A stretch of 64,000 nucleotides of DNA from the NCBI RefSeq assembly GCF_021491375.1, contig NZ_JAKEVY010000004.1, positions 310,001 through 374,000 of the forward strand, in the 5' to 3' direction. The DNA comes from Flavihumibacter fluminis. GTDB taxonomy: Bacteria > Bacteroidota > Bacteroidia > Chitinophagales > Chitinophagaceae. Positions 17,682-25,109 of this stretch are shown in pieces. Each line of letters starts with the position of its first letter. Positions within the stretch are counted from its first letter, which is position 1. The position numbers and the translations under genes were made by a program. The notes under the pieces were generated by a model. It did not search any database. It had not been told where the DNA came from and was given only the letters and a program-made list of their open reading frames with translations.

Positions 17682-18981
17682 AACCGATATCGGTCCGGAA
17701 ATACATGCCCTCAAAAGAAATTCTACCCAATACAGCCTTAGAGGCACCAACCGCTTCTTTAACAGAACTGCCATAGGAAGTAACACATAAAACCCTGCCC
17801 CCATTGGTCAACACTTCCCCATTTTTCTCAGCTGTACCCGCATGAAAAACCAAGGTATCAGAACCGGTTGCCTGCTCTAACCCATTAATTTTTTTGCCCT
17901 TTTCATAATCACCGGGATATCCACCGCTCACTGCCATAACAGTGCAGGCTACCCGTGAATCCTGTTCTACAGTTTGACGATCAAGCTCCTGGCGGGCGGT
18001 AGCCAGCATCAGTTCTACCAGGTCATTCTTTAAACGGGGCATCACAACTTCCGTTTCAGGGTCTCCCATCCGGCAATTGTATTCAATCACATATGGATCA
18101 TCACCTACCTTTATCAGGCCTACAAAAATGAATCCCTTATAATCAATTTCTTCTTCCTTCAACCCTTTCACTGTTGGCTTCACCACCCGATCCACCACTT
18201 TCTGCATAAAGTCCGTTCCGGCAAACGGAACCGGGCTCACAGCTCCCATTCCTCCGGTATTCAACCCGGTATCGCCCTCACCAATTCTTTTATAATCTTT
18301 CGCCTCTGGCAGCAACACATAATCTTTCCCATCGGTCAGGACAAAAACAGATAATTCGATGCCTGACAAAAAAGCTTCTATCACCACCTTTTTGCTGGCA
18401 TCTCCAAACTTGCTCTCACGGATCATGGAAGTGAATTCCCGGATGGCTTCCTCCTGATCGTTCAAAATCAGAACGCCCTTACCCGCTGCCAGACCATCTG
18501 CCTTCAATACTATCGGCAAACTGTGCTGACGGATATACTCAATCCCGGCTTCAAAATTATCCGCATTGAATTCGCGGTATGCTGCTGTGGGGATGGCGTG
18601 CCTTTCCATGAACGCTTTTGCAAAAGCCTTGGATCCTTCCAGCTGAGCACCAAAAGCAGCCGGACCAATCACTGGTACCGAATCCAATCTCAGTTCCTGG
18701 GCGACTTCCGTACTCAATGGAACCGGATTGTTTTTAAAATAATCAACCACACCTTTCACCAGCGGCTCTTCCGGTCCAACTATAATCAAATGAATCTCAT
18801 TATCAAGGCAAAACTGGCGGATGGCAGGAAAATCAGTGATGGAAAGCGGAACATTTATACCGCAATTTGCCGTACCAGCATTTCCCGGGGCAATGTATAA
18901 TGTATCACAAAGCGGACTTTGATTAAGTTTCCAGGCCATGGCATGCTCCCTGCCACCAGATCCGAGCAATAATATATTCAT
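17668..18981 (-). CDS. purD: phosphoribosylamine-glycine ligase
   Basis: A 437-residue ATP-grasp enzyme, step two of de novo purine synthesis (5-phosphoribosylamine + glycine + ATP to GAR). The N-terminus (LLLGSGGREHAMAWKL), the ATP-grasp loop VLKADGLAAGKGV and the metal/substrate motif EYNCRMGDPETEV are diagnostic. It starts the purD-dioxygenase transcript. TATTTTCG (19005-19012, minus strand), one base off the TAnnTTTG consensus, lies 23 bases upstream of the ATG and may be its -7 element. Confidence 0.96.
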   Translation of the reverse strand: MNILLLGSGGREHAMAWKLNQSPLCDTLYIAPGNAGTANCGINVPLSITDFPAIRQFCLDNEIHLIIVGPEEPLVKGVVDYFKNNPVPLSTEVAQELRLDSVPVIGPAAFGAQLEGSKAFAKAFMERHAIPTAAYREFNADNFEAGIEYIRQHSLPIVLKADGLAAGKGVLILNDQEEAIREFTSMIRESKFGDASKKVVIEAFLSGIELSVFVLTDGKDYVLLPEAKDYKRIGEGDTGLNTGGMGAVSPVPFAGTDFMQKVVDRVVKPTVKGLKEEEIDYKGFIFVGLIKVGDDPYVIEYNCRMGDPETEVVMPRLKNDLVELMLATARQELDRQTVEQDSRVACTVMAVSGGYPGDYEKGKKINGLEQATGSDTLVFHAGTAEKNGEVLTNGGRVLCVTSYGSSVKEAVGASKAVLGRISFEGMYFRTDIGYEFN

Positions 18982-19095
18982 GATTTACTATTCGTTTCAG
19001 GGTGCGAAAATAGGGAAATGGTGCCAGCCCGCCGGTTTCCCATTTTTATCCTTATTTTCCGGCCCTGAACTACAGCCAATAAAACCGACAAACTC

Positions 19096-20823
19096 ATGAG
19101 TCAAACGCAGATTGCTGCCCAAAAAAGTCATCCAAAAGGGCTTTACATTCTTTTTGCCACTGAAATGTGGGAGCGCTTCAATTACTATGGAATGCGCGCC
19201 GTACTGATACTATTCATGACTAAAGCCCTGCTTTTTGAAAAGGCATTTGCCTCCAATCTTTATGGTTCCTACACAGGTCTGGTATACCTCACTCCCTTAA
19301 TCGGCGGCTTTATCGCGGATCGTTATTGGGGCAACAAGCGTTCCATAATCGCAGGGGGATTATTGATGGCCATGGGCGAATTCATCCTCTTTTTTTGTGG
19401 TAGCTTATATGCCTCCAGTCCGGACTTATCGCGTGTACTCTTTTTCTCGGGACTCGGTTTTATGATTGCTGGTAATGGATTTTTCAAGCCGAATATTTCT
19501 TCGCTGGTCGGCCAGTTATACCCCGATGGAGACCGTCGTAAAGACGCCGCCTATACCATTTTCTATATGGGAATCAATGTGGGTGGGGCATTAGGACCGA
19601 TCGTTTGTGCCTTCCTTGGAGATACTGGTAATCCAGCCGACTTCAAATGGGCTTTTCTCGCAGGCGGTATCGCCATGTTGCTCAGTGTGGTTGTTCAATG
19701 GATCTTTCAGGAAAAATATGTTGTGGATCCCCAGGGAAAATCACTCGGGCTGGTACCAGCAGACTCTCCTAAATCATTTTCGAACCCATTGCTCGTAGGT
19801 ACCGGTTTAGCTATTTTATCGGCACTGATGATAGGATTGCTATACATCGATGCCACTAAATTCTCCTTCCTAACCTACTTGTTGCTGGCCTCCGCAATTT
19901 TTATTATCGTTTTTATACTGTCTGACAAAACACTTACCAAGATTGAAAAAGAAAGGGTTATTGTGATTCTCATCGTTTCCTTCTTTGTGATCTTTTTCTG
20001 GAGTGCATTTGAACAAGCTGGCGCTTCACTTACCTTTTTTGCAGACGAACAAACCAATCGCGATTTGAACTGGGATATCCCAAAATGGATTATTTATCTC
20101 CTTGGAATAGCACTTGTTGTCTACCTTGGTCTTGTATTGAAAAAAGCCACAACGGCATTAGCAGGAACATTTGATAAACAACTTCGCATAACCGTTCAGG
20201 TATTACTGGCTGCAGCTATTGGCGCGATCGTTTACTTATTATTCCAGGTAGCCACCAACGGAACCGCTTCCATCTTCATTGGCACCATACCGGCCAGTGC
20301 TTTCGCCTCATTGAATTCTATCTACGTTGTCACTTTCGCACCTGTATTTGCCTGGTTATGGATTAAAATGGGTAAACGTGAGCCCTCCTCTCCAACCAAA
20401 ATGGCTATTGGTCTGATGTTGCTTGCCCTGGGTTATCTCTGGATTGCACAGGGTGTTGATGGGGTTCAACCCGGCATTAAAGTAAGCATGATCTGGCTGC
20501 TCGGCATGTACGCAATGCACACCTGGGGTGAACTTTGTCTGTCTCCAATCGGACTTAGCCTGGTAAACAAATTAGCTCCGCTGAAATATGCAAGTCTGCT
20601 AATGGCAGTCTGGTTTCTCGCGAACGCCGTAGCCAATAAATTTGCCGGCGTACTGAGCGCCCTCTACCCCGATGGCAAAAGCACCTTCTTCCTCGGATAT
20701 GAAATCGCCAACAACTACGATTTCTTCCTGCTCTTCGTTGGAATGGCGGGCGCTGCCTCACTTATCCTCTTTGGATTAACCAAGAAGTTGCAGAAGATGA
20801 TGCACGAGAAAACGGAAGTATGA
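19096..20823 (+). CDS. POT-family proton-dependent oligopeptide transporter
   Basis: A 575-residue major facilitator protein of the PTR/POT family importing di- or tripeptides with protons. The family motif ExxERFxYY is at residues 23-31 (EMWERFNYYGM), and the second signature, DGDRRKDAAYTIFYMGINVGGALGP, sits in the expected place for the PTR2 pattern. About 14 membrane segments can be drawn. It is transcribed alone, divergent from purD. The stop codon is the first part of heptamer array H4. Confidence 0.93.
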   Translation: MSQTQIAAQKSHPKGLYILFATEMWERFNYYGMRAVLILFMTKALLFEKAFASNLYGSYTGLVYLTPLIGGFIADRYWGNKRSIIAGGLLMAMGEFILFFCGSLYASSPDLSRVLFFSGLGFMIAGNGFFKPNISSLVGQLYPDGDRRKDAAYTIFYMGINVGGALGPIVCAFLGDTGNPADFKWAFLAGGIAMLLSVVVQWIFQEKYVVDPQGKSLGLVPADSPKSFSNPLLVGTGLAILSALMIGLLYIDATKFSFLTYLLLASAIFIIVFILSDKTLTKIEKERVIVILIVSFFVIFFWSAFEQAGASLTFFADEQTNRDLNWDIPKWIIYLLGIALVVYLGLVLKKATTALAGTFDKQLRITVQVLLAAAIGAIVYLLFQVATNGTASIFIGTIPASAFASLNSIYVVTFAPVFAWLWIKMGKREPSSPTKMAIGLMLLALGYLWIAQGVDGVQPGIKVSMIWLLGMYAMHTWGELCLSPIGLSLVNKLAPLKYASLLMAVWFLANAVANKFAGVLSALYPDGKSTFFLGYEIANNYDFFLLFVGMAGAASLILFGLTKKLQKMMHEKTEV

Positions 20824-20892
20824 GTTATGAATTTTGAATTGAGAATTATGTACCCTAATAACTAATTTCTTAACTCATAATTCTCAATTCAT
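20822..20892. repeat. heptanucleotide array H4 (left of S23 gene)
   Basis: GAGTTAT, GAATTTT, GAATTGA, GAATTAT (20822-20849) and, after a 22-base joint, the inverse AACTCAT, AATTCTC, AATTCAT (20872-20892). 20835-20850 and 20876-20891 form a perfect 16-bp inverted repeat. The array starts inside the transporter stop codon and could terminate transcription in either direction. Confidence 0.85.
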
Positions 20893-20951
20893 TTTAAAAT
20901 CTGGGTTTTTTCAACATTTTTTGTTGCCCCTTTTCTTTCTATTTTAAAAAT

Positions 20952-21326
20952 ATGGGAGCAAAGGAATTATTATTCAGAACGAGAGAGTTTGCTTTGAATG
21001 TTATTCAAATTTTAGACAAACTACCTGATTCAATAGGAAATAAAACAATTAAAAATCAATTGGTAAGATCTGCGACCGGAATGGCTGCCAACTATCGTGC
21101 ATCAACCAAATCCCGATCTCTGAAAGAGTTTACAGCAAGACTGGGGGTGGTAATTGAGGAAGCAGACGAATCTTGGTTCTGGCTTGACCTGTTGGAAGTT
21201 TTGAATCCTAAACTTTCAGAAATATCGCTCCTTAAATCTGAAGCGTTTCAACTTACGGCAATATTTACCAGCTCCGTCAAAACAATTAAAAGGAATGCAT
21301 GTGAAAAGGCACCAAATAATTCATAA
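20952..21326 (+). CDS. four-helix-bundle protein, S23/Avd-like
   Basis: A 124-residue helical cytoplasmic protein of the S23 family (first found in 23S rRNA intervening sequences; structural relatives of the Avd accessory protein of diversity-generating retroelements). The characteristic order is present: an N-terminal FRTREFALNVIQILDKLP segment, NQLVRSATGMAANYRAS, then EFTARLGVVIEEADES and LDLLEVL. No function is established for stand-alone members. It is AT-rich compared with its neighbours and bracketed by heptamer arrays H4 and H5; its stop codon lies within H5. No reverse transcriptase or template/variable repeat pair was seen nearby, so this is not a complete DGR. Confidence 0.88.
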   Translation: MGAKELLFRTREFALNVIQILDKLPDSIGNKTIKNQLVRSATGMAANYRASTKSRSLKEFTARLGVVIEEADESWFWLDLLEVLNPKLSEISLLKSEAFQLTAIFTSSVKTIKRNACEKAPNNS

Positions 21327-21352
21327 TTCCTAATTCACAATTCCTAATTGTT
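21318..21352. repeat. heptanucleotide array H5 (right of S23 gene)
   Basis: AATTCAT, AATTCCT, AATTCAC, AATTCCT, AATTGTT in 7-base steps. It covers both the stop codon of the S23 gene (21324-21326) and that of the convergent apaG gene (21344-21346). Confidence 0.85.
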
Positions 21353-21730
21353 CTTAAAGGGAACAATCATCTCAAATGCCGGAATATCTACGGAAAAATT
21401 TTTACGGGAATCAAGGTTTTCCATTTGGTAGGTGCCAGACATGCGGCCCATTTCAGAGCGAAGATTACAACCACTTACGTACTGGTATCGGTCACCGGGA
21501 TAAAGGACGGGTTGAACACCAACCACCCCTTCCCCTTCCACTTCGCGGTGCTCGCCATTGGAATCAAAAATGAACCAATGGCGGCGGTGCAGCTTAACAG
21601 GAAAGCTATTATGATTTTCAATGGTAATGCGGTAAGCGAACATGTATTCACCCGACATCGGATTAGAATAGTCGGGCTGATAAAACGTTTCCACACTCAC
21701 CTCTATACCTTGTGTGGTTATACTGTTCAT
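21344..21730 (-). CDS. apaG: ApaG domain protein
   Basis: A 128-residue cytoplasmic protein matching the ApaG/DUF525 family, a beta-sandwich (fibronectin III-like) fold whose loss affects Co2+ resistance and Mg2+ efflux in enterobacteria; its biochemical role is still unclear. Family sequence includes FAYRITIENHNSFPVKLHRRHWFI and the G-rich VVGVQPVLYPGDRYQYVSG region. It is convergent with the S23 gene, and the two stop codons share repeat array H5. The start is the ATG 129 bases from the divergent icd gene. Confidence 0.92.
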   Translation of the reverse strand: MNSITTQGIEVSVETFYQPDYSNPMSGEYMFAYRITIENHNSFPVKLHRRHWFIFDSNGEHREVEGEGVVGVQPVLYPGDRYQYVSGCNLRSEMGRMSGTYQMENLDSRKNFSVDIPAFEMIVPFKNN

Positions 21731-21817
21731 TCCGAAGAATTTGTTTAAAGGTATATAAAATCAACCGCTGGTGCCAGTTTTTGTTCATTTATTGGCAATT
21801 TCCTGCGCGTCCCGATG

Positions 21818-21825
21818 TACCTTTG
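21818..21825 (+). promoter_or_regulatory. promoter -7 element for isocitrate dehydrogenase
   Basis: TACCTTTG matches TAnnTTTG exactly, with a TTG at 21792-21794 giving a 23-base spacer, at the long end of the range reported for Bacteroidota promoters. It lies 34 bases before the ATG at 21860. Confidence 0.5.
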
Positions 21826-21859
21826 CGCCACCTGACAATCATTCTTCAATTGTAAACAT

Positions 21860-23311
21860 ATGAAAATAGCTGTAGCCAAAGGTGATGGAATAGGCCCGGA
21901 AATCATGGATGCCGTTTTGCGCATTTTTGATGCAAACCAGGTTCCCCTCGAATATGAATTTGTTGAAATGGGTAAATGGGTGTTTGACAAAGGTTATTCC
22001 AACGGAATGACACCGGAAGCCCAGCAAACAATCGAAAATCTTTCAATCCTTTTCAAAGGCCCGATGGAAACCCCCAAGGGCAAAGGGGTAAAAAGCGTGA
22101 ATGTTACCGCACGTAAAACCTGGAACACTTACGCTAATAAAAGAGCATTCCAAACACTTCATGGCGTGGATACCGTATTCAGCAAAGCTGGAATACCCAT
22201 TGACCTCACCATCGTTCGTGAGAATATTGAAGATACCTATGGCGGCATCGAACATATGCTAACTCATGATGTGGCGCTCAGTCGCCGTTTCATCACCCGC
22301 CCCGGAAGCCTGCAGGTTATTAAATATGCCTTTGAAATGGCCAGCAAAAACGGCGCCCGCCGGATTACTTGTGGTCACAAGGCAAACATTATGAAAATTA
22401 CCGATGGATTGTTCCTGGAGGTATTTTATGAAGTTGCCAAACAGTATCCGCACCTGAAAGCCGATGATGTTATTGTAGATGATCTCTGTATGAAACTGGT
22501 GAGCCGCCCCAATGAATTTGACGTGGTGGTACTGACCAACCTTCAAGGAGATATTGTGAGTGATTTGTGTGCCGGACTGGTAGGCGGACTTGGGTTTGCC
22601 CCCTCTGCCAATATCGGTGATCACATCTGTATTTTCGAGGCAGTTCATGGAACCGCTCCGGATATCGCAGGAAAAAATATTGCCAATCCAACAGCCCTTT
22701 TGCTAAGTGGCATCGCTATGCTTCGTCACCTTGGACTTATGGAAAGTGCAGCTGTAATCGAAAACGCATTGTTGTACACGCTGGAATCAGGTGTGCATAC
22801 GGGTGATTTCGGCGACAAAACCAAACCTTCCGTTAATACCACAGAATTTGCTGACGCGATTATCGGCAATATCGGTAAAACTCCTGCACACGGTGCCCGT
22901 CCAATTCTGCCGAATAAACCGGTAACCCAAACCGTTTACAAGTTGGAGAAGAACCCGCTTATCATGTCGGAAGAACTGGAAAATGAAATGATTGTAGGGG
23001 TGGATATGTTCATTGAAAGCTTTGAACAGCCCCAGGAAGTTGCAGATAAATGCCTGAAGCATACCGGCGACCTTTTTAAGCTGGTTACCATTAGCAACCG
23101 GGGCACCCAGGTTTGGCCTAAAGGCTCTGTCTTCACCAATCTTATCAACCAATATCGCTGCCGTTTCGAAAGTATTGGAGAAGCACCACTTACACAAATA
23201 GATGTGCTGGAATTATACAAGCGTCTCATGGTTGATTTTAAAATCTGTTCAACTGAATTGCTGAACATGTGGGATGGCAAGAAGGCTTACAGCCTTGCGC
23301 AGGGACAATAA
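21860..23311 (+). CDS. icd: isocitrate dehydrogenase, NADP-dependent
   Basis: A 483-residue TCA-cycle enzyme oxidising isocitrate to 2-oxoglutarate. The N-terminus (AVAKGDGIGPEIMDAVL), the substrate-binding RENIEDTYGGIEH region (215-227 area), the NLQGDIVSDLCAGLVGGLGFAPSANIG metal/substrate segment and the HGTAPDIAGKNIANPTA cofactor region are present. The extra C-terminal domain of about 140 residues marks the long subtype found in alpha-proteobacteria, Thermus and many Bacteroidota rather than the E. coli type. Cofactor preference for NADP is taken from the family. It is monocistronic, with array H6 two bases after the stop and a terminator behind it. Confidence 0.92.
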   Translation: MKIAVAKGDGIGPEIMDAVLRIFDANQVPLEYEFVEMGKWVFDKGYSNGMTPEAQQTIENLSILFKGPMETPKGKGVKSVNVTARKTWNTYANKRAFQTLHGVDTVFSKAGIPIDLTIVRENIEDTYGGIEHMLTHDVALSRRFITRPGSLQVIKYAFEMASKNGARRITCGHKANIMKITDGLFLEVFYEVAKQYPHLKADDVIVDDLCMKLVSRPNEFDVVVLTNLQGDIVSDLCAGLVGGLGFAPSANIGDHICIFEAVHGTAPDIAGKNIANPTALLLSGIAMLRHLGLMESAAVIENALLYTLESGVHTGDFGDKTKPSVNTTEFADAIIGNIGKTPAHGARPILPNKPVTQTVYKLEKNPLIMSEELENEMIVGVDMFIESFEQPQEVADKCLKHTGDLFKLVTISNRGTQVWPKGSVFTNLINQYRCRFESIGEAPLTQIDVLELYKRLMVDFKICSTELLNMWDGKKAYSLAQGQ

Positions 23312-23312
23312 T

Positions 23313-23346
23313 GTGAGACGTGAGACGTGAGACGTGAAATGTGAAA
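23313..23346. repeat. heptanucleotide array H6 (after icd)
   Basis: GTGAGAC three times, then GTGAAAT and a partial GTGAAA, in 7-base steps beginning one base after the icd stop codon. It runs into the icd terminator stem. Confidence 0.85.
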
Positions 23347-23377
23347 AAATGCCGGTTTTGATGGAGCCGGCATTTTT
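23345..23377. terminator. bidirectional terminator between icd and the 79-residue protein gene
   Basis: A perfect 11-bp stem AAAAATGCCGG (23345-23355) / CCGGCATTTTT (23367-23377) with an 11-base loop. A-rich left and T-rich right arms let it act on both strands between the converging genes. Confidence 0.85.
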
Positions 23378-23390
23378 AATTGAAAACCAA

Positions 23391-23630
23391 TCAGAAGGGT
23401 AATTTGCGGGTAATGGCGAAGGAGACAAAGGAAACCGCTACCATCGTGATGATAGCCAGGAGTAGCAACAAACGACCTCTTCGTTCAACTTCCGGATTTT
23501 TGTCACGTCTACCCTCATACCAGGTATAACCACTATACAACGATAACAGTACGGCACAAACGAAGATCAGCTGGTAAAGTCCCCAGGCCGCTCCTCCGGC
23601 ATCTAACAAGAAGATTTTTAATAAGCTCAT
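23391..23630 (-). CDS. small two-span membrane protein, unknown function
   Basis: A 79-residue protein with two membrane segments (about residues 14-36 and 53-73) separated by a charged loop (WYEGRRDKNPEVERRGR), suggesting an inner-membrane hairpin with both ends on the same side. I do not recognise the family. It is 27 bases downstream of the SUI1-type gene and on the same strand, so probably the third gene after nadC. Confidence 0.7.
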   Translation of the reverse strand: MSLLKIFLLDAGGAAWGLYQLIFVCAVLLSLYSGYTWYEGRRDKNPEVERRGRLLLLLAIITMVAVSFVSFAITRKLPF

Positions 23631-23657
23631 GTAAATAATTGAGTTGCGGCAGGCTGA

Positions 23658-24005
23658 TCAGCCACCCATTTTTTTGGTTTTGGCATATCCGTTTTTCAGC
23701 AACCAGGCCAGTACTTTATCCCGCTGGTCTCCCTGCACCAGGATTTCACCTTCTTTTGCGGAGCCGCCCGTTCCACAATAGTTTTTTAATTGTTTTCCCA
23801 GGCTTTCAAGATCCTCATCGGTACCAATAAAGCCCGTAACCACCGTTACCGCCTTTCCTCCTCGCTGCTTGGTTTCAAGCCGAACCCGCAATACCTGTTG
23901 CGAAGGAGCCAGTGTTTCCTGGGAATGCTGCTCCTCCTCCATCCTGAAATTCGGATCCGTCGAATAAACAAACCCGAATTTATCTCCTTTATGTTTCTTA
24001 CTCAT
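23658..24005 (-). CDS. SUI1/YciH-type translation initiation factor
   Basis: A 115-residue basic protein with a C-terminal SUI1 (eIF1-like) domain: VRLETKQRGGKAVTVVTGF, then LKNYCGTGGSAKEGEILVQGDQRDKVLAWLLKNGY, which matches the YciH family. Bacterial YciH is thought to influence start-site fidelity, and its role is modest in E. coli. The start was placed at ATG 24005 (MSKKHKGD), the usual beginning of Bacteroidota homologues; two upstream in-frame ATGs (24020 and 24032) would add sequence encoded by repeat array H7. Probably co-transcribed with nadC. Confidence 0.88.
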   Translation of the reverse strand: MSKKHKGDKFGFVYSTDPNFRMEEEQHSQETLAPSQQVLRVRLETKQRGGKAVTVVTGFIGTDEDLESLGKQLKNYCGTGGSAKEGEILVQGDQRDKVLAWLLKNGYAKTKKMGG

Positions 24006-24016
24006 AGTTGTTTTTT

Positions 24017-24051
24017 TCATCTCACGTCTCACATCTCACGTCTCAGTTCCT
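24017..24051. repeat. heptanucleotide array H7 (nadC end)
   Basis: TCATCTC, ACGTCTC, ACATCTC, ACGTCTC, AGTTCCT in 7-base steps. It covers the nadC stop codon (24043-24045) and fills most of the gap to the SUI1-type gene. The core is identical to H3. Confidence 0.85.
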
Positions 24052-24903
24052 CATCGCTTTCAAACTCAAATCCACACTTTTCGCCTGGTGTATCAAGGCA
24101 CCAACACTTACATAATCTACCCCGGTTTTTGCATACTCAAGTAAGTTAGTAAGATTGATTCCTCCACTCGCCTCTGTTTCAAAATCCTTTCCTATCATAG
24201 GCAGTGCCTTTATTATCATATCCGGAGTAAAATTATCGAGCATGATTCGAAATACTTTTCCTCTCCCGCAGGCCACCAATTCTTCCACATCCGCCAAGCT
24301 CCTTGTTTCCACTTCAATTTGCAGTCCGGGTGCCTTATCCTGAACATATTGCCAGGCTTTTTCTACGGCCTTTGTTATACCTCCACAATAATCAATATGA
24401 TTATCTTTCAACATAATCATATCATAAAGGGCAAACCGGTGATTCACTCCTCCTCCGATGGCAACCGCCCATTTTTCAAATAACCTGAAATTGGGAGTTG
24501 TCTTTCGGGTATCCAACACCTTTGTATGATAGCCTTGCAATTTTTCAGTGTATTGACGGGTTAATCCAGCAATCCCGCTCATCCGCTGCATACAGTTTAG
24601 TACCAGTCGCTCACATTGCAGAATCGTATGTACACGCGCGTCTACTTCAAAGGCGATTTCACCATTCCGCATAATATCCCCATCTTTTTTAAAAAGCCTG
24701 AAGACAGCATCCGGTTCAACTAATTTGAAGATTCGCTCTGCGGCCTCTACACCAGCCAACACTCCATCCTCCTTGATTTTGAGCACAGCTGTTCCCTTTT
24801 CCGTAGGAGGAATGCAACATAGCGTGGAATGATCACCGGTACCAATATCTTCCTGCAAAGCATCTTTTACCAGTTTTTCAAACAAGGCATCAAAATTCTT
24901 CAT
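24043..24903 (-). CDS. nadC: nicotinate-nucleotide pyrophosphorylase (carboxylating)
   Basis: A 286-residue quinolinate phosphoribosyltransferase, making nicotinate mononucleotide in NAD synthesis. Family segments are ERLVLNCMQRMSGIAGLTRQY, the TRKTTPNFRLFEKWAVAIGGGVNHRFALYDMIMLKDNH active-site region, EVETRSLAD and EASGGINLTNLLEYAKTGVDYVSVGALIH. The length is standard. The tryptophan dioxygenase lies 7 kb away but not in an operon, so whether quinolinate comes from aspartate or tryptophan cannot be said. A -7 match (24909-24916) lies only five bases from the ATG. Confidence 0.96.
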   Translation of the reverse strand: MKNFDALFEKLVKDALQEDIGTGDHSTLCCIPPTEKGTAVLKIKEDGVLAGVEAAERIFKLVEPDAVFRLFKKDGDIMRNGEIAFEVDARVHTILQCERLVLNCMQRMSGIAGLTRQYTEKLQGYHTKVLDTRKTTPNFRLFEKWAVAIGGGVNHRFALYDMIMLKDNHIDYCGGITKAVEKAWQYVQDKAPGLQIEVETRSLADVEELVACGRGKVFRIMLDNFTPDMIIKALPMIGKDFETEASGGINLTNLLEYAKTGVDYVSVGALIHQAKSVDLSLKAMRN

Positions 24904-24908
24904 AGCCT

Positions 24909-24916
24909 CAAAGATA
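24909..24916 (-). promoter_or_regulatory. -7 element abutting the nadC start codon
   Basis: TATCTTTG on the minus strand matches TAnnTTTG exactly and is five bases from the nadC ATG. If used, transcription would begin at or next to the start codon, giving a leaderless mRNA. No TTG was found at -33, so confidence is limited. Confidence 0.4.
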
Positions 24917-25007
24917 GGGACTTAGTTCCCTCAGCCCACCCCGCCGGGGCAGGTGCCACTCCACCAAGACAGATACCAACTAAACGGTGCAGTGAAGGAA
25001 GCGGGCA

Positions 25008-25034
25008 TAAAAAATCCCCGCACGAAGCGGGGAT
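25008..25034 (-). terminator. terminator downstream of the DUF4783 gene
   Basis: An 8-bp perfect stem ATCCCCGC (25014-25021) / GCGGGGAT (25027-25034), loop ACGAA, with a run of A on the plus strand that reads as a T-tract for leftward transcripts. Confidence 0.8.
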
Positions 25035-25080
25035 CACAGCTTTCAATCAGAATATTGTATCTACATATATATGGAGGTCT

Positions 25081-25108
25081 AACTCATACTTCTCACTTCT
25101 TACTTCCA
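25081..25108. repeat. heptanucleotide array H8 (end of DUF4783 gene)
   Basis: AACTCAT, ACTTCTC, ACTTCTT, ACTTCCA in 7-base steps, one base from the stop codon of the DUF4783 gene (25110-25112). Confidence 0.8.
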
Positions 25109-25109
25109 T

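Noticed and set aside
17682-17804. Longer tryptophan dioxygenase start at 17804
   Set aside because: It would overlap purD by 137 bases and add residues not typical of the family.
20952-21326. S23/Avd-like gene considered as part of a diversity-generating retroelement
   Set aside because: No reverse transcriptase, template repeat or variable repeat was found in the surrounding genes.
2128-25108. Short tandem repeats considered as CRISPR arrays
   Set aside because: Units are 7 bases and directly abutting, with no 30-base spacers and no cas genes nearby.
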